DNA from: Clavelina lepadiformis
Taxonomy: Eukaryota > Chordata > Ascidiacea > Aplousobranchia > Clavelinidae
Direction of reading: 5' to 3'
DNA: 64,000 nt
Assembly: GCF_947623445.1 (NCBI RefSeq)
Contig: NC_135246.1
Span: 9,965,856-10,029,855 of the forward strand
The notes under the pieces were generated by a model. That model was given only the letters and a program-made list of their open reading frames with translations. It did no database searches and was not told where the DNA came from. A program made the position numbers and the translations under genes. Each line of letters starts with the position of its first letter. Position 1 is the first letter of the stretch. Below, piece by piece: positions 36,841 to 47,708 of the stretch.

Positions 36841-39800
36841 ATGGAGAAGCTGTTTGCTACATTTCTGCTTTTGCTGGCTGTAACAGGTAATGATTGTTTT
36901 ATTCTTACGTTTTAGTCAATCGACTGTTTGTCACTGGTAATGAAAAAAAACCAAAGGTAATGGTTACTTACTTCTAGAAGCCATTATGTTCCCAATGTTG
37001 TGGGAACATTTCATGCTGTTTGTTGATAAAGAAATTAGGTGTTCATGTTCTGAGTTTACGTTGTTGTGAATATTTGAAGTACATTTTCTTCACATTCATT
37101 CTGTCAATAGGCTGTCATATAATCTTTGTGTTCTATTATAGAATATGTCAGCGGACAATGCGAAGAAACCCTGACGGCTGTACCGGCTGCGCAGACGTTC
37201 ACTAGCCCTGGCTACCCTAGCAATTATCCCAACAATCTCGACTGCACTTACATTATCGAAGCAGTCAATGATGGAGATCAAGTTGAAGTTGCTTTTATTG
37301 AAATTTTGACCGAGAATTGTTGCGATTATATCATAGTAAGTACAGAAAAGCAATGTTTTAATATTCTCCTATAGGAGCCTAATCAAAAAACAGAAAACGA
37401 AATAATTAAACTAAAAGAACAGTTTAAAAATTCCTGTATTTGTTTAAATACCTTGTAAATTTGTTTAAGGTAAGAGATGGAAAAACTAGTGATTCTCCAA
37501 TAGTTGGTAATTTCCGAGGAAACATCACACATGACCTTACCTATATCTCGTCTTTTGGAGCGTTCTACATCGAGTTTGAAAGTGACGATTCCGTTACATC
37601 TGCTGGTTTCCAGATGGAGTACAGATCTCGTACGATATAAACCACATTTTTGCTTTGGTTATTGCTTATAATAATGCCAGCTGTAACAATAGAAATATAT
37701 CCAAAACGAACAAATACAACTAGATACATAGATAATGTAAAACAAAAAGGGAATAGTTCTTAGTGCTTTCGAAAGCCATTTTTAAACTGTTACATTCTTG
37801 CAGATCCCGGAGATGTTAACTGCAGGGAAACTATAGATATGACAGTAGACACAGATACTCGTACTATTGCCTCGCCCAATTACCCAAGTGACTATCCAGA
37901 CGATACTTACTGCACTTGGACCTTGATTGCTTCTGAGGACCAGCGTGTGCTCTTCACCCTCATTGCTAATGATTTTGAATATTGCTGCGATAATCTGCTT
38001 GTAAGGCTCAGAATTTAGGAAATAAGTCTTGTCGTTCTGTTCACATACTGTAGGCCTGTTTCAGTTTACTAAAATTTTCTATTTTTTTCTGAATGTAGAT
38101 ACGTGATGGAGATAACAAAAGTTCGCCAATAATCGCCTACATACAAGGTCAATCATTTAGACAACGGAATTATATTTCGAGCGGCAATGTATTGCAAATC
38201 CGTTTTCGATCAAATGACCAAAACAGTGCCAGTGGCTTCATATCAACCTTTCGAAGCCGTAAGCATTTATATAAATAATCGGTTACTCTTGTTTAAAGAT
38301 TTATATACGCATTAGGTTACAATTTATGATTAAATTATGTCCAAGTTAAGTTGTATGCTTTTGACACAACGTATGTTCTTTTTATCTTATAAGGTTTTAT
38401 AGCAAAAACTAAATGCACGATAACATACCACTCTCTTTGAAACCCAGAAAGATTTTAAAAATAGGTTATTCAAAAAGAAACTTACGTCCAAATTTTTACA
38501 TTACAGCCACTTTTATTAACACCGTAAGTCTGGAACCCAATCTGATTGATACCGGTAAGTAACCGACATATAATGGTTACACTTTTTAAGGCAAATGATA
38601 TGAATATAAAAATATTTTCATGCTCCCTGAATAAGTTATTTTGCAAATTTTTTCAAATGATGTTTTTATTTTAACGCATCAACTTCCTTTTTTGAACGAG
38701 TTTGTGGAGAACTAATGGTTGTCCTGTATTTTATAGAATGCGGTGGTGAGTTGTCAACGCCAGCCACCGGCCATGGAAATTTCACCTCACCTAATTACCC
38801 GAGGGCTCACGCCAATGAGCTTATGTGCTCCTGGATAATTACAGCCCAAGTAGGCCAAAAAATCCGCGTCTGGTTTAGTTACGTATCAACAGAGTCATGC
38901 TGCGATTGGATCATTGTGAGTACAACCCTGTTTGATCCCGTCCAGAAAATAAATGTTATGTTATAGCACCATTGAATGAAATTGATCCTTTTCTCTCATA
39001 AAAGTAGCCAATATATAAATTTGACGGATTTTTTTCTAGATACGTGATGGGCCAAGCCCTAGATCGACCAAGCTTGGGGTTATCAGTGGTTATCCATTGA
39101 ACTTTTACAGTTTTATTTCGAATGGCCCTGTTTTAAGAATCGATTTCAACAGCGATTACAGTCAAAGCAGTCGAGGGTTTGTTGCACAGTATGAAACCTA
39201 CGATCCAGCAGGTATGTATAGTTGTTAAAGATGTGTTCTTAATCTTAGACACAATTCGCAGCCAGCTATCTGAATAATTTGCCTGATTTTGAATATTTTG
39301 TGTCATTATTCTGTGTATCATTTCCAGCACTGACTTTCTGTTATCGGAATGATCTAAAATTGTTAAATGGAATATGAGTTAAAATTAAGTTCAAATTAAC
39401 GCGTTCATTTTCGAAAACACCATTAACAGGAGATGCCCTTGCTTCGACATGTGGAGGAAAACTTGAGGCAAACGCTACTTTGCAGTATTTCAGCAGTCCT
39501 AACTTTCCCGAGCCATACAATAAGTCTGATGGATGCATATGGGTTATCGAAGCTGGATTTGGTTTGAGGGTTCGCCTACATATTCTGGGAATCATTACAG
39601 ATGGCCTCGCTGCTATTCTTCATGTAAGTTTTTTGTTTTCTCCTATACTAAACAGTTCAAAAGTCAGACAATACGGTATAAAAAATCAAAGAACTAACCT
39701 ATATACAAAAATCGGAACTTGCACAAAGACCAGCTCGGTATAGCCGATCGAGGCTCGATCGGTGAGGAATCATCGCCAAGTTTAAGTAGTGTAAAAATTC

Positions 39801-40279
39801 ACTTCAGTCCGAGGATAAAGATTATGATACCTTATCACAATATCATTTTGTTTGAGGGAGCTTATAACTTTTCTCAAAAAATAAGTTAGTTAATTTGCGA
39901 TTACCATTCTTAAAAATCTTATTGTCTAAAAATTCAAACCAAAACGCAAACGCTTGAATCATTTTGGTTTAATGTGTAACATTTTTAGATTGTTATGTTT
40001 CCGATTTATGCTTAATTAAGTACTTAGCCAACAATGTTTTTGTAGATCTACAACGGTGAATCAACGGACAGTCCCCCCCTGATCCGTTTGGCTGGCAAAC
40101 ATTATCAAAACTTTGTGATTACCAGCAACGGACCGTTTATGACAGTTCATCTTGAAGTAGCTCCAAATGACGACGTGGAACATGGTGGATTTAGAGCCAC
40201 CTATGAAGCTACTGCACCTGAACTTGAGTTGCCCTTAGGCGAGTCACAAACAATGCGTGACGGTAAAGGTCCTCGCTAA
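36841..40279 (+). CDS. CUB-A: secreted protein with four CUB domains
   Basis: Ten exons: 36841-36886, 37142-37335, 37470-37629, 37804-38000, 38099-38258, 38507-38554, 38737-38915, 39040-39211, 39430-39623 and 40046-40279. They join in phase to 1,584 bases, 527 aa. Residues 1 to about 20 are a signal peptide (MEKLFATFLLLLAVT). Then come CUB1 (exons 2-3), CUB2 (4-5), a 16-residue linker (6), CUB3 (7-8) and CUB4 (9-10), with no protease, EGF or membrane segment. Typical CUB signatures are TFTSPGYPSNYPNN, CCDYIIVRDG and YIEFESDDS. Each CUB is split by an intron just before the (I/V)RDG or IYNG strand. CUB1-3 keep the acidic residues expected for calcium binding; CUB4 has lost the CCD motif. The exon 3 donor is unusual (C|GTACGA); read-through would add Arg-Thr-Ile (RTI) and stop. 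Likely an extracellular adhesion or recognition protein; the role is unknown. Confidence 0.88.
39735..39832 (+). repeat. SINE fragment in CUB-A intron 9
   Basis: The inverse of this stretch (GGTATCATAATC...CCTCGGACTG...AACTTGGCGATGATTCC) matches the body of the SINE at 7510-7850, in opposite orientation and without the tRNA-like head. Confidence 0.5.
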
Positions 40280-42332
40280 AAAGGTTTAAAACTGTCATCA
40301 TAATTATAAATTTTGAGATCTTTAACTACTGGGTTTGCTTTTTATTGGTTTATAGTTATTTTTCAAACAGCTAATTCTACTTTACCATGATTTAATGCGG
40401 TATAACGGTGCATTTGTAACAATATGTAGCTCAGAGCAGCCTAAGTGAGCAATAGCTGCAAGCCTTTTATTGTGCACTGTATCCTGTCTCGTGAACGTTT
40501 GATATTTGGTTGAAATAAAATTGCAAAAAGTAACGTGGTGTCTAATTTATAAACACAAGCTACAATACGATTAACGGAAGGCCTAAATTTCAAGTGATTG
40601 ATTTTAAATTAGTGTGAAATTCGGCCATGTCCTGATATGGATGATACATTTTTGACAAAGTAAACGTTCTGGTGAATCGTGAAAAGATAATTGCTATATA
40701 GTTGTCGACGTATAAATTATAGCTATATTATAATTGGTCATATGCTTTTCGAGATACAAAATAGACATTAGGGAACGGTTATATTTTTTCTGCTTTCCAA
40801 ATCTACGTAAAAACAATTTATTGTTAATAATTTCTTTGTTTATAAAACTGTGTGCCCGACAGATAAAAGAAACACAGCGGGAAACTGCAATTTAAAGAAA
40901 ATTGTTCAAAAGTTCGAAACTTGCAACAATCAGTGTTTCTAACAAAGCATATATGTTTTACCGCTGTTGAATGCATGATTCGAGCTCAAAACTCAAGAAG
41001 TTTCAGTCAGTTTTGTAACTTGAACTTGTTGAACTTGTTGAACTTTATCTGCCAATATGGTATACCCCGACATAACTCGAAGTAAAAATTCGCACAAAGA
41101 AAAGTACGAAAATCGATAATTAATCAGATAAAAAAAAAGAAAACATACGGAAACCAACCACAAAACGTGTTATAAAGGATTACGTGCACATAAATCTATT
41201 TTAATTATACCACATCATCATGTAGAGAGTGTATTTTACAGAAACAAATATTAGTAACTTTATTAATAGACGTTTTATAAATAACGAACAACAAGCAATT
41301 ATACAGAAATATCAAAAGGTTTAGGTATAGTTGACCCAGCACTCATTAAAATGACTTGACGTTTAGTTGTCTATACTGATGTTGATGACAGAACTTATCT
41401 TTTCTTGCTGATCTTTGTTCATTTTTGATCACTGCTTCCTTGAAACACAATCTGTAAGGTATAAATGATTAGTTATCTGTAAGCATAGTGCAGTATATGC
41501 AAAACTCACTATTTGTAAATCAAAAATATTTTAAAAATATCGATATTTTTACAAATAAATTCTAACGAGTTGATAATCACACAAACTTCATTATTCTAGT
41601 GCTGCTAGGTTGCGCAAGAATTCAACTTTTGAGCATTTGTTATTCGCAGATTTTTATACTCCTGGTGCAGCTTACTCGTTAGTTTGATAACTGAACGTTA
41701 TAGCCATAGGATAAACTAGGGAAATTTTGATCACCTAAAATAGATTCAATGTTTATCATGCAAGGTGTATTTCAAAGAAAATTTGCGTAGGTTGATTATA
41801 GTAAATATAGCGATGATATTCACAGGAAGAAGACATACGTATTAATTTACTTTATACCACAAACAATTAATTTCAACTTATCTCACAACCAACAACTGCA
41901 TAAGTTATAACTTAAAGTTTTACAAAATTAACAACTTTCAACATAGAGTTTACTGTAATAAATGGTCTTTTAATTACAATCTGCCATGAGTGGAATTTTT
42001 ACCTATCTTGAAAGCTCTAAACAGTAACAAAAGTCTTCTTAAATTATTCAGGTTTGCCCAAGTACATTTACAGAATTTATCATGATTATTTTCATAATCA
42101 TGAATAACCGTGCTCTGCAATGCATTCACAATAAAGAAGTTGCCGAAAATGTGGTAAATATTTATGAAAACATATTTGCGTTGCACAATTATCCCATAAT
42201 CGCGTGTTTCATTGTACGTTGTTGCTGCCAAAGAAGTTTAAGAATAGCTCAGGGCAATGTGGAATAGGTCTACCAACCGTTATTAATGCTGCCCTTTATG
42301 TATGAAGTGAGCATTCAGCGAAAAGAAGCATC
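40280..42332. other. Intergenic between CUB-A and CUB-B
   Basis: Holds the CUB-A 3' UTR with a polyadenylation signal at 40514. Small palindromes are present (CATGATTATTTTCATAATCATG-like hairpin at 42081-42102, and AAAAATATCGATATTTTT near 41535-41552). A weak TTTATGTA before 42333 could serve CUB-B. No exon is recognised. Confidence 0.45.
40514..40519 (+). terminator. CUB-A polyadenylation signal
   Basis: AATAAA, about 235 bases after the CUB-A stop codon. Confidence 0.6.
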
Positions 42333-45300
42333 ATGAAGTTTCTTGTTTTGCTTTTGACTGTTCTTGTTGTGACAGGTAAATTTTGTTGCAAAACAATGTT
42401 TTAATTAATAAATAGTACCTCGAGCAAACTTAGTCTATATATTACGGATAGGATGTGACAAATTTAATGTCTATTTTGTAAAATTTAGCAAAACGGATAA
42501 GTTTAAAAATGAAAAGGTCTACAAATGTAAGTGTATGTAATTGTTGTCAAATAGTTTTTGATATAATTAGACCAATCAGCCATGTGGTTTTGTACCTTGT
42601 ATTGAAACTAATAATCATTCGTCATATACAAGCCTATACAGGAAAACAATTTTTCCTGATTTCTATATGTAGGCGTTGCATGCGGTCAGTGCCAAACAAC
42701 ATTCACGGCTTTTGCTGCAAGACAGATTTTTTCAAGCCCAGACTACCCTAGTAATTATCCCAATGATCTCAATTGCACTTACATCATTGAAGCAGCCAAT
42801 GATGGAGATCAAGTTGAAATTGCTTTCATTGAAATATTGACTGAGAGATGTTGCGATTACATCATTGTAAGATGTTTGAGATTTTCTGGTGAGATAATAC
42901 TAACATAAATAGTAGACAATTTCCGAGTTACGGCGGTCATCTCGTTTTGGGTGGCAAGAATTTTTCAACCACCTATACTTAACAATGGAAATTGTCGACC
43001 CACTTCGATAACTTTTTCTATTGAAAACGATCTGGGCATCGGCTTGCAAAGATTTCGCTTTTGTGGGTATCATTTAAATTTATTTATATAGTAAAGAAAA
43101 ACTATTAGAAAATTTGCCTAGTTTTATTTTACAATGCTTTCAATCCAACGCATAGGTTTTATTTGTCATGAGATAATGTTAGTGGTCAGCGTATAGCATG
43201 TGACGTGAAATGGGTAAAAGTTTGCGTGGTAGCTGCGGTAAGTTACCATGTAATTTTGCTTTGTTTTTCAGGCAAAGTCTAAAAAATAGACTTGCAGTAA
43301 ATATAAACTGATTTACTTTTACTACACGTGCCGCATATACTACGCAAACTCTTACGCATTTCACGTCGCACGCGTCGAACATATCGAACATGTCCAGGGC
43401 GTAACGTTCAAACCACTGCAAAATAAAAACTGGGAAACATATTTTCAATATTTTTTCTTCATCGTGTAAATAAATTTATATACTTTTTACCTGAATGAAA
43501 TCATTACAATCCGGTGCTAAAAACGTTTGCAATAAAAGTGCCAAAATGGGTGGACAAATTTTTATTGTCAAGTATAAGCTATCGAAAAAATCTTGCCACC
43601 CAGACAGTAACTCGCAAAAGTTCTATCTATTACAATTAAATGTCACAAATATCAATTAATAATCACTTTACTTCAGCAGAATTTTAATATGAATTCAGCT
43701 TATACTTTGCACATATTTTGACAACTTTATAAATTGACTGCCACTACTTCACCGAACAAAATCGTGCGTTCGAAGTTCTTTTTCACAGTTCCTTGCTAAC
43801 CTAACTTAAATGTTGTAACATAGAAACCTAAACCGAACCTAAATCTAACTTCTAATTTAGATTTAACTCCAATAAAATCTTATATAGCCAAAATCAACTT
43901 TTTTCATACCCATGCACTCTCCTAACCTAACCGCCTATCTTTAACAAAAGGCTGCGTGATCTATACGTACTGTGTAATAGTTACTTGGATTCGTTTAAGG
44001 TAAGAGACGGAAGAAATAGCAATTCTCCAATTATCGGAAATTTCAGGGGAAACATCACACGAGACCTCACCTACATTTCGTCATTTGGAGCGCTCTACAT
44101 CGAGTTTGAAAGCGATGAATCGATTACTTTTACTGGTTTCCAAGTAGAGTATAGAGCTCGTAAGTTTCGTAGCCAATCTACAAGTTGTAAATGCTTTAAC
44201 ATAACTAATACATCTTGCATACTTCATTAAACCTCTCAATTCGCGTTTAACTTGCAAAATGAATGTAGATCCCGGTGACAGTGGATGTGGAGATACAATA
44301 ATTATAAATGAAGTAGAAGAGACTTCTCCTACCCTTGCCTCGCCAAATTACCCTAGTGATTACCCCGATGATGTGTTCTGCATTTGGACATTAAAGGCAC
44401 CAGTTGGCATGAGGGTTGTTATTCAGATTACCAGCTACATTTTCGAAAGTTGCTGCGACAGTTTGCTGGTAAGCCTAGTAATGTCTGCAAACTAAATCTC
44501 ACATGTTTACACTTTTTGAATCTATTCCTCAACGCATAGATACGAAATGGAGATAACGAAAGTTCTCCAGTATTAGCCTATTTGCGAGGTCGGTCATTCA
44601 GAAGCAGAACGTATTCTTCCACTGGCCAGGTAATGCAAGTACGTTTTCGGTCAAACGCCCAAGTTAGCAATACTGGCTTCATAGCATTTTACCGCAACGG
44701 TGAGTATCATTAACATAAATAACATCCTTGTACAGCATTGTGATAAATCATATGCTGATGGAACTATGTTATACAACCAAAATACAAGGTTGCACAGCTC
44801 TTAATAAAAACTAAATATTTCTTTAAGTTTTCAATTTATTAGCTTTTATAAGTATAGCATAATGTCAGCATTTGTTTGTGTCTTGCAGAATCCGTAATTA
44901 ATGTTTTGACCCTGGAGCCGCCTTTTATTGACCAAGGTTGGTTGCTATTTTCTATGTGGTGCGGATAGATTTCATCAAATTACAAACAAAGCTTAAGCTT
45001 AGCTCACGTCAATTTTTTCGCATTCCATATATAAGCTTAGCTGAATAAAGTATGTATGCAATCAACATGTAGATCAACGAAATTAATTGAAGTAAATATA
45101 GGCTATGGAGGCCTAAGCTTTTTTTTTCAATAGACAATTTAGATGGGACTCGTTTAGGTATACCGTAATCGAAGCCTGATTTTTCCAACAGACAATAAAT
45201 AAAAATTAACATAAAAATAAGTTCTTTATTTTAAAGATTGTGGTGGAGACTTAACCACGCCCACTAACGGTCATGGAAATTTTACATCACCAAATTATCC

Positions 45301-46821
45301 TGGCGCACACGCCAATGATGTCATGTGCACCTGGATAATTACTGCTCCACATAGGCGGAAAGTTCGTATTTGGTTTAGTTACGTATACACGGAAACCTGC
45401 TGTGATTGGATCATTGTAAGTCTATCTTTCCTGAACTTTTGTTTGCTCTATCCTCTTTAAATTGATCTTTGTTTATTTAAAGAAAGAGACACTTAATTCA
45501 AACTTATTTGTATTCATTAAAACTATATATAGTTATGCTCTGTGTTTACTTATTTGTTGTTATTTTAGATTCGCGATGGTCCAAGCCAGAGATCGGCCAA
45601 GCTTGGTGTTATCAGTGGTTATCCATTTAACTTCCACAGTTTTGTTTCAACTGGTCCAGTTCTGAGAGTTGAGTTTGAGAGTGATTACAGTTTAAACGGT
45701 CGCGGATTTGTTGCTCTCTATGAAACCTACAGTGTGGGAGGTGGAAAATAAAATAATTTATTAAAATTTTTTAATCATTACAATAATTAAGTTGTACTTC
45801 CTTTGTCTGTATAGATAGTCTTTCGGTTTTGATTCTTTTATTAGTTAGTTATAGTATGTTTGCTTTACCTCACACGAAGTTTTCGTGTGATTTCTATCGA
45901 TATTTCTGATAGTTTTTTATGCTAACTAGTAGCAGAAGTAGGCCTTACTATAGTAGCAAATGTACGTGCTGAAGTTTATTGCAACGCTTGAAACTCTGTT
46001 TTGCTTGTTCATACAGGCTTGTTTTTACAGTATTGGAGCAAGATAACTAAAATCAATAAAATATATTTATATTGTTCATCTTCAATAATTGTGTATCAGG
46101 AGATACGCTTACTTCGACGTGTGGAGGAAAACTTGAGGCAAATGCTACTTTGCAGTATTTCAGCAGTCCTAACTTTCCCGAGCCATACAATCAGTCTGAT
46201 GGATGCATATGGGTTATCGAAGCTGGATTTGGTTTGAGGGTTCGCCTACATGTTCTGGGTATTATTACGCAAGGTTTAGCCGGTATTCTGCATGTAAGTT
46301 TTATTTCCTTCAATTGTATTATAGTAATTAAATCATAGATTTCTTCTCAGAGTTGTTTATACGTATTGCGCCAAACGTTTTTGAAACATATGTGATCACT
46401 AGCCTAACTTTTTATTGTTTTTAATTCCCGTAATTATAATAAAACAAATGTTTTTTATACATTTTTTTTGTTAGAATATCTTTTATTATTTATTTTTGTA
46501 GGTTTAAAATCCTTCTTAGCTTACGATTTAAGTTTAAATTACACGTACATGTTTTGAAGAACTTTAACTATATTCTTGCAGATCTTTGACGGTGAATCAA
46601 CAGATAGTCCGGCGTTGCTGCGTTTAACTGGCAAACATTATCAAGATTTTGTGAGAAGCAGCACTGGCCCGTTCATGACAGTTTATTTTCAAGTTGCTGT
46701 TAATTCGACCGCACATCATGGTGGATTTAGAGCCTCCTACCAATCAGTACTTGCCCAGTCAGAGCCTGAAAATAAAGTAGGAACGGGTCTCTTACAGCGT
46801 GAACAAAAGGATCCTCGATAA
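42333..46821 (+). CDS. CUB-B: secreted protein with four CUB domains, paralog of CUB-A
   Basis: Ten exons: 42333-42375, 42673-42866, 44000-44159, 44269-44468, 44540-44699, 44889-44936, 45237-45415, 45569-45740, 46100-46293 and 46582-46821. They join in phase to 1,590 bases, 529 aa. A signal peptide (MKFLVLLLTVLVVTG) precedes CUB1-CUB4, with a 16-residue linker between CUB2 and CUB3. Exons 2, 3, 5, 6, 7, 8 and 9 have exactly the same length as in CUB-A. Exon 9 is nearly identical in protein to that of CUB-A (YFSSPNFPEPYN, WVIEAGFGLRVRLH). The exon 8 donor is poor (G|GTGGAA); read-through gives Gly-Gly-Lys (GGK) then stop at 45749-45751, which would make a three-CUB isoform. Intron 2 is over 1.1 kb against 134 bases in CUB-A because of inserted repeats. 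It is tail-to-tail with CUB-C. Confidence 0.87.
42924..43614. mobile_element. Inverted-repeat (MITE-like) insertion in CUB-B intron 2
   Basis: The outer arms pair: left CGAGTTACGG...GGGTGGCAAGAATTTTT (42924-42966) against the inverse of the right arm ending at 43614 (CGAGTTACTGTCTGGGTGGC then AAGATTTTTTCG). An inner hairpin pairs 43193-43245 with 43328-43375 (GACGTGAAATG...AGTTTGCGT). No coding capacity. It accounts for most of the intron size difference from CUB-A. Confidence 0.7.
43738..43988 (+). repeat. Dispersed repeat R1, copy 3, in CUB-B intron 2
   Basis: Ordered blocks TTCACCGAACAAAATCGTGC, AACCTAACTTAAATGTTGTA, ATATAGCCAAAATCAACTTT and CTCCTAACCTAACCGCCTAT match R1 at 20534-20721 and 7166-7385. 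It ends just before exon 3. Confidence 0.6.
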
Positions 46822-47708
46822 ATTTAAGAAGTTTATAAAATGGTCATGGCTGTTCTTGCTGGACTTCCCTGATTCTCAAAATCGTCCGTTTTGTTGTTTT
46901 TATAAAACTATTGATGTTTTTCAGCTTTCATTGCTTCTTGAGTGTTTAGCAGTGCTCTTTTTGGATTCTATAATATCACTGATAATATTTTATTCCTTTG
47001 CTTTATAATACAGTTAATGCGGTATTATATTTGAAGTTTGGGTATAGTTTTTGTATGTACGTATAAACTTTTCCGAAACTTGCATCAAGCACAAAAAAAA
47101 AATTATTTTTAGTTTGTAAAAACCTGCATTTTGTGGATAAAAACTTTGATTGTCTTCTTATAAATAAAAAAGTAATTGAAAGAGTTGTAAACTTTAATAT
47201 AATTTCATACTTGAAAATGTGATTAAAAGTGTGAAAGGTCCTCAAAGCTAACTTTAACTGTTACAAATGCAATCAAGTGGATTTGTTCAAGTGGACTCAA
47301 GTGGATTCCGATATAAAACTTATATTTTGTTGAAGGTATAATTTCTAGCTTATGCCCTGACAGCCTATACAACTTTTAATTAAAATATGATATCCTATTT
47401 TTGTTTGCGTTTTGATAAGTATACAGAATAAACATGTCCGATTATGGAGGATTTCATTGTTCAGTTTACAATACAAGTGTACCAAAAAAGAGTAAGTTCG
47501 CTTATACATTTTTAGCTTATTTTATAATCTACATGCGTTGAAATATTATACGAACTTTGGCCAACAAACATAAAATTAACATTGTAGCCGAAATAAAGCT
47601 ACTTATGCTGCGACATGTGTTGTTTATAAAGAATAATATCATTTTATCATCATAGCAAATGTGGTGTTTACTTCCATGTCATATTATTTTCGTTATCTTT
47701 TTTTCTGT
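46822..47708. other. Convergent 3' region between CUB-B and CUB-C
   Basis: Both genes end here from opposite strands. AT-rich, with no exon recognised. Confidence 0.45.

Noticed and set aside
39341..39595. Minus-strand 84-codon frame in CUB-A
   Set aside because: Antisense of exon 9; the plus strand reads a clear CUB domain with matching splice phases.
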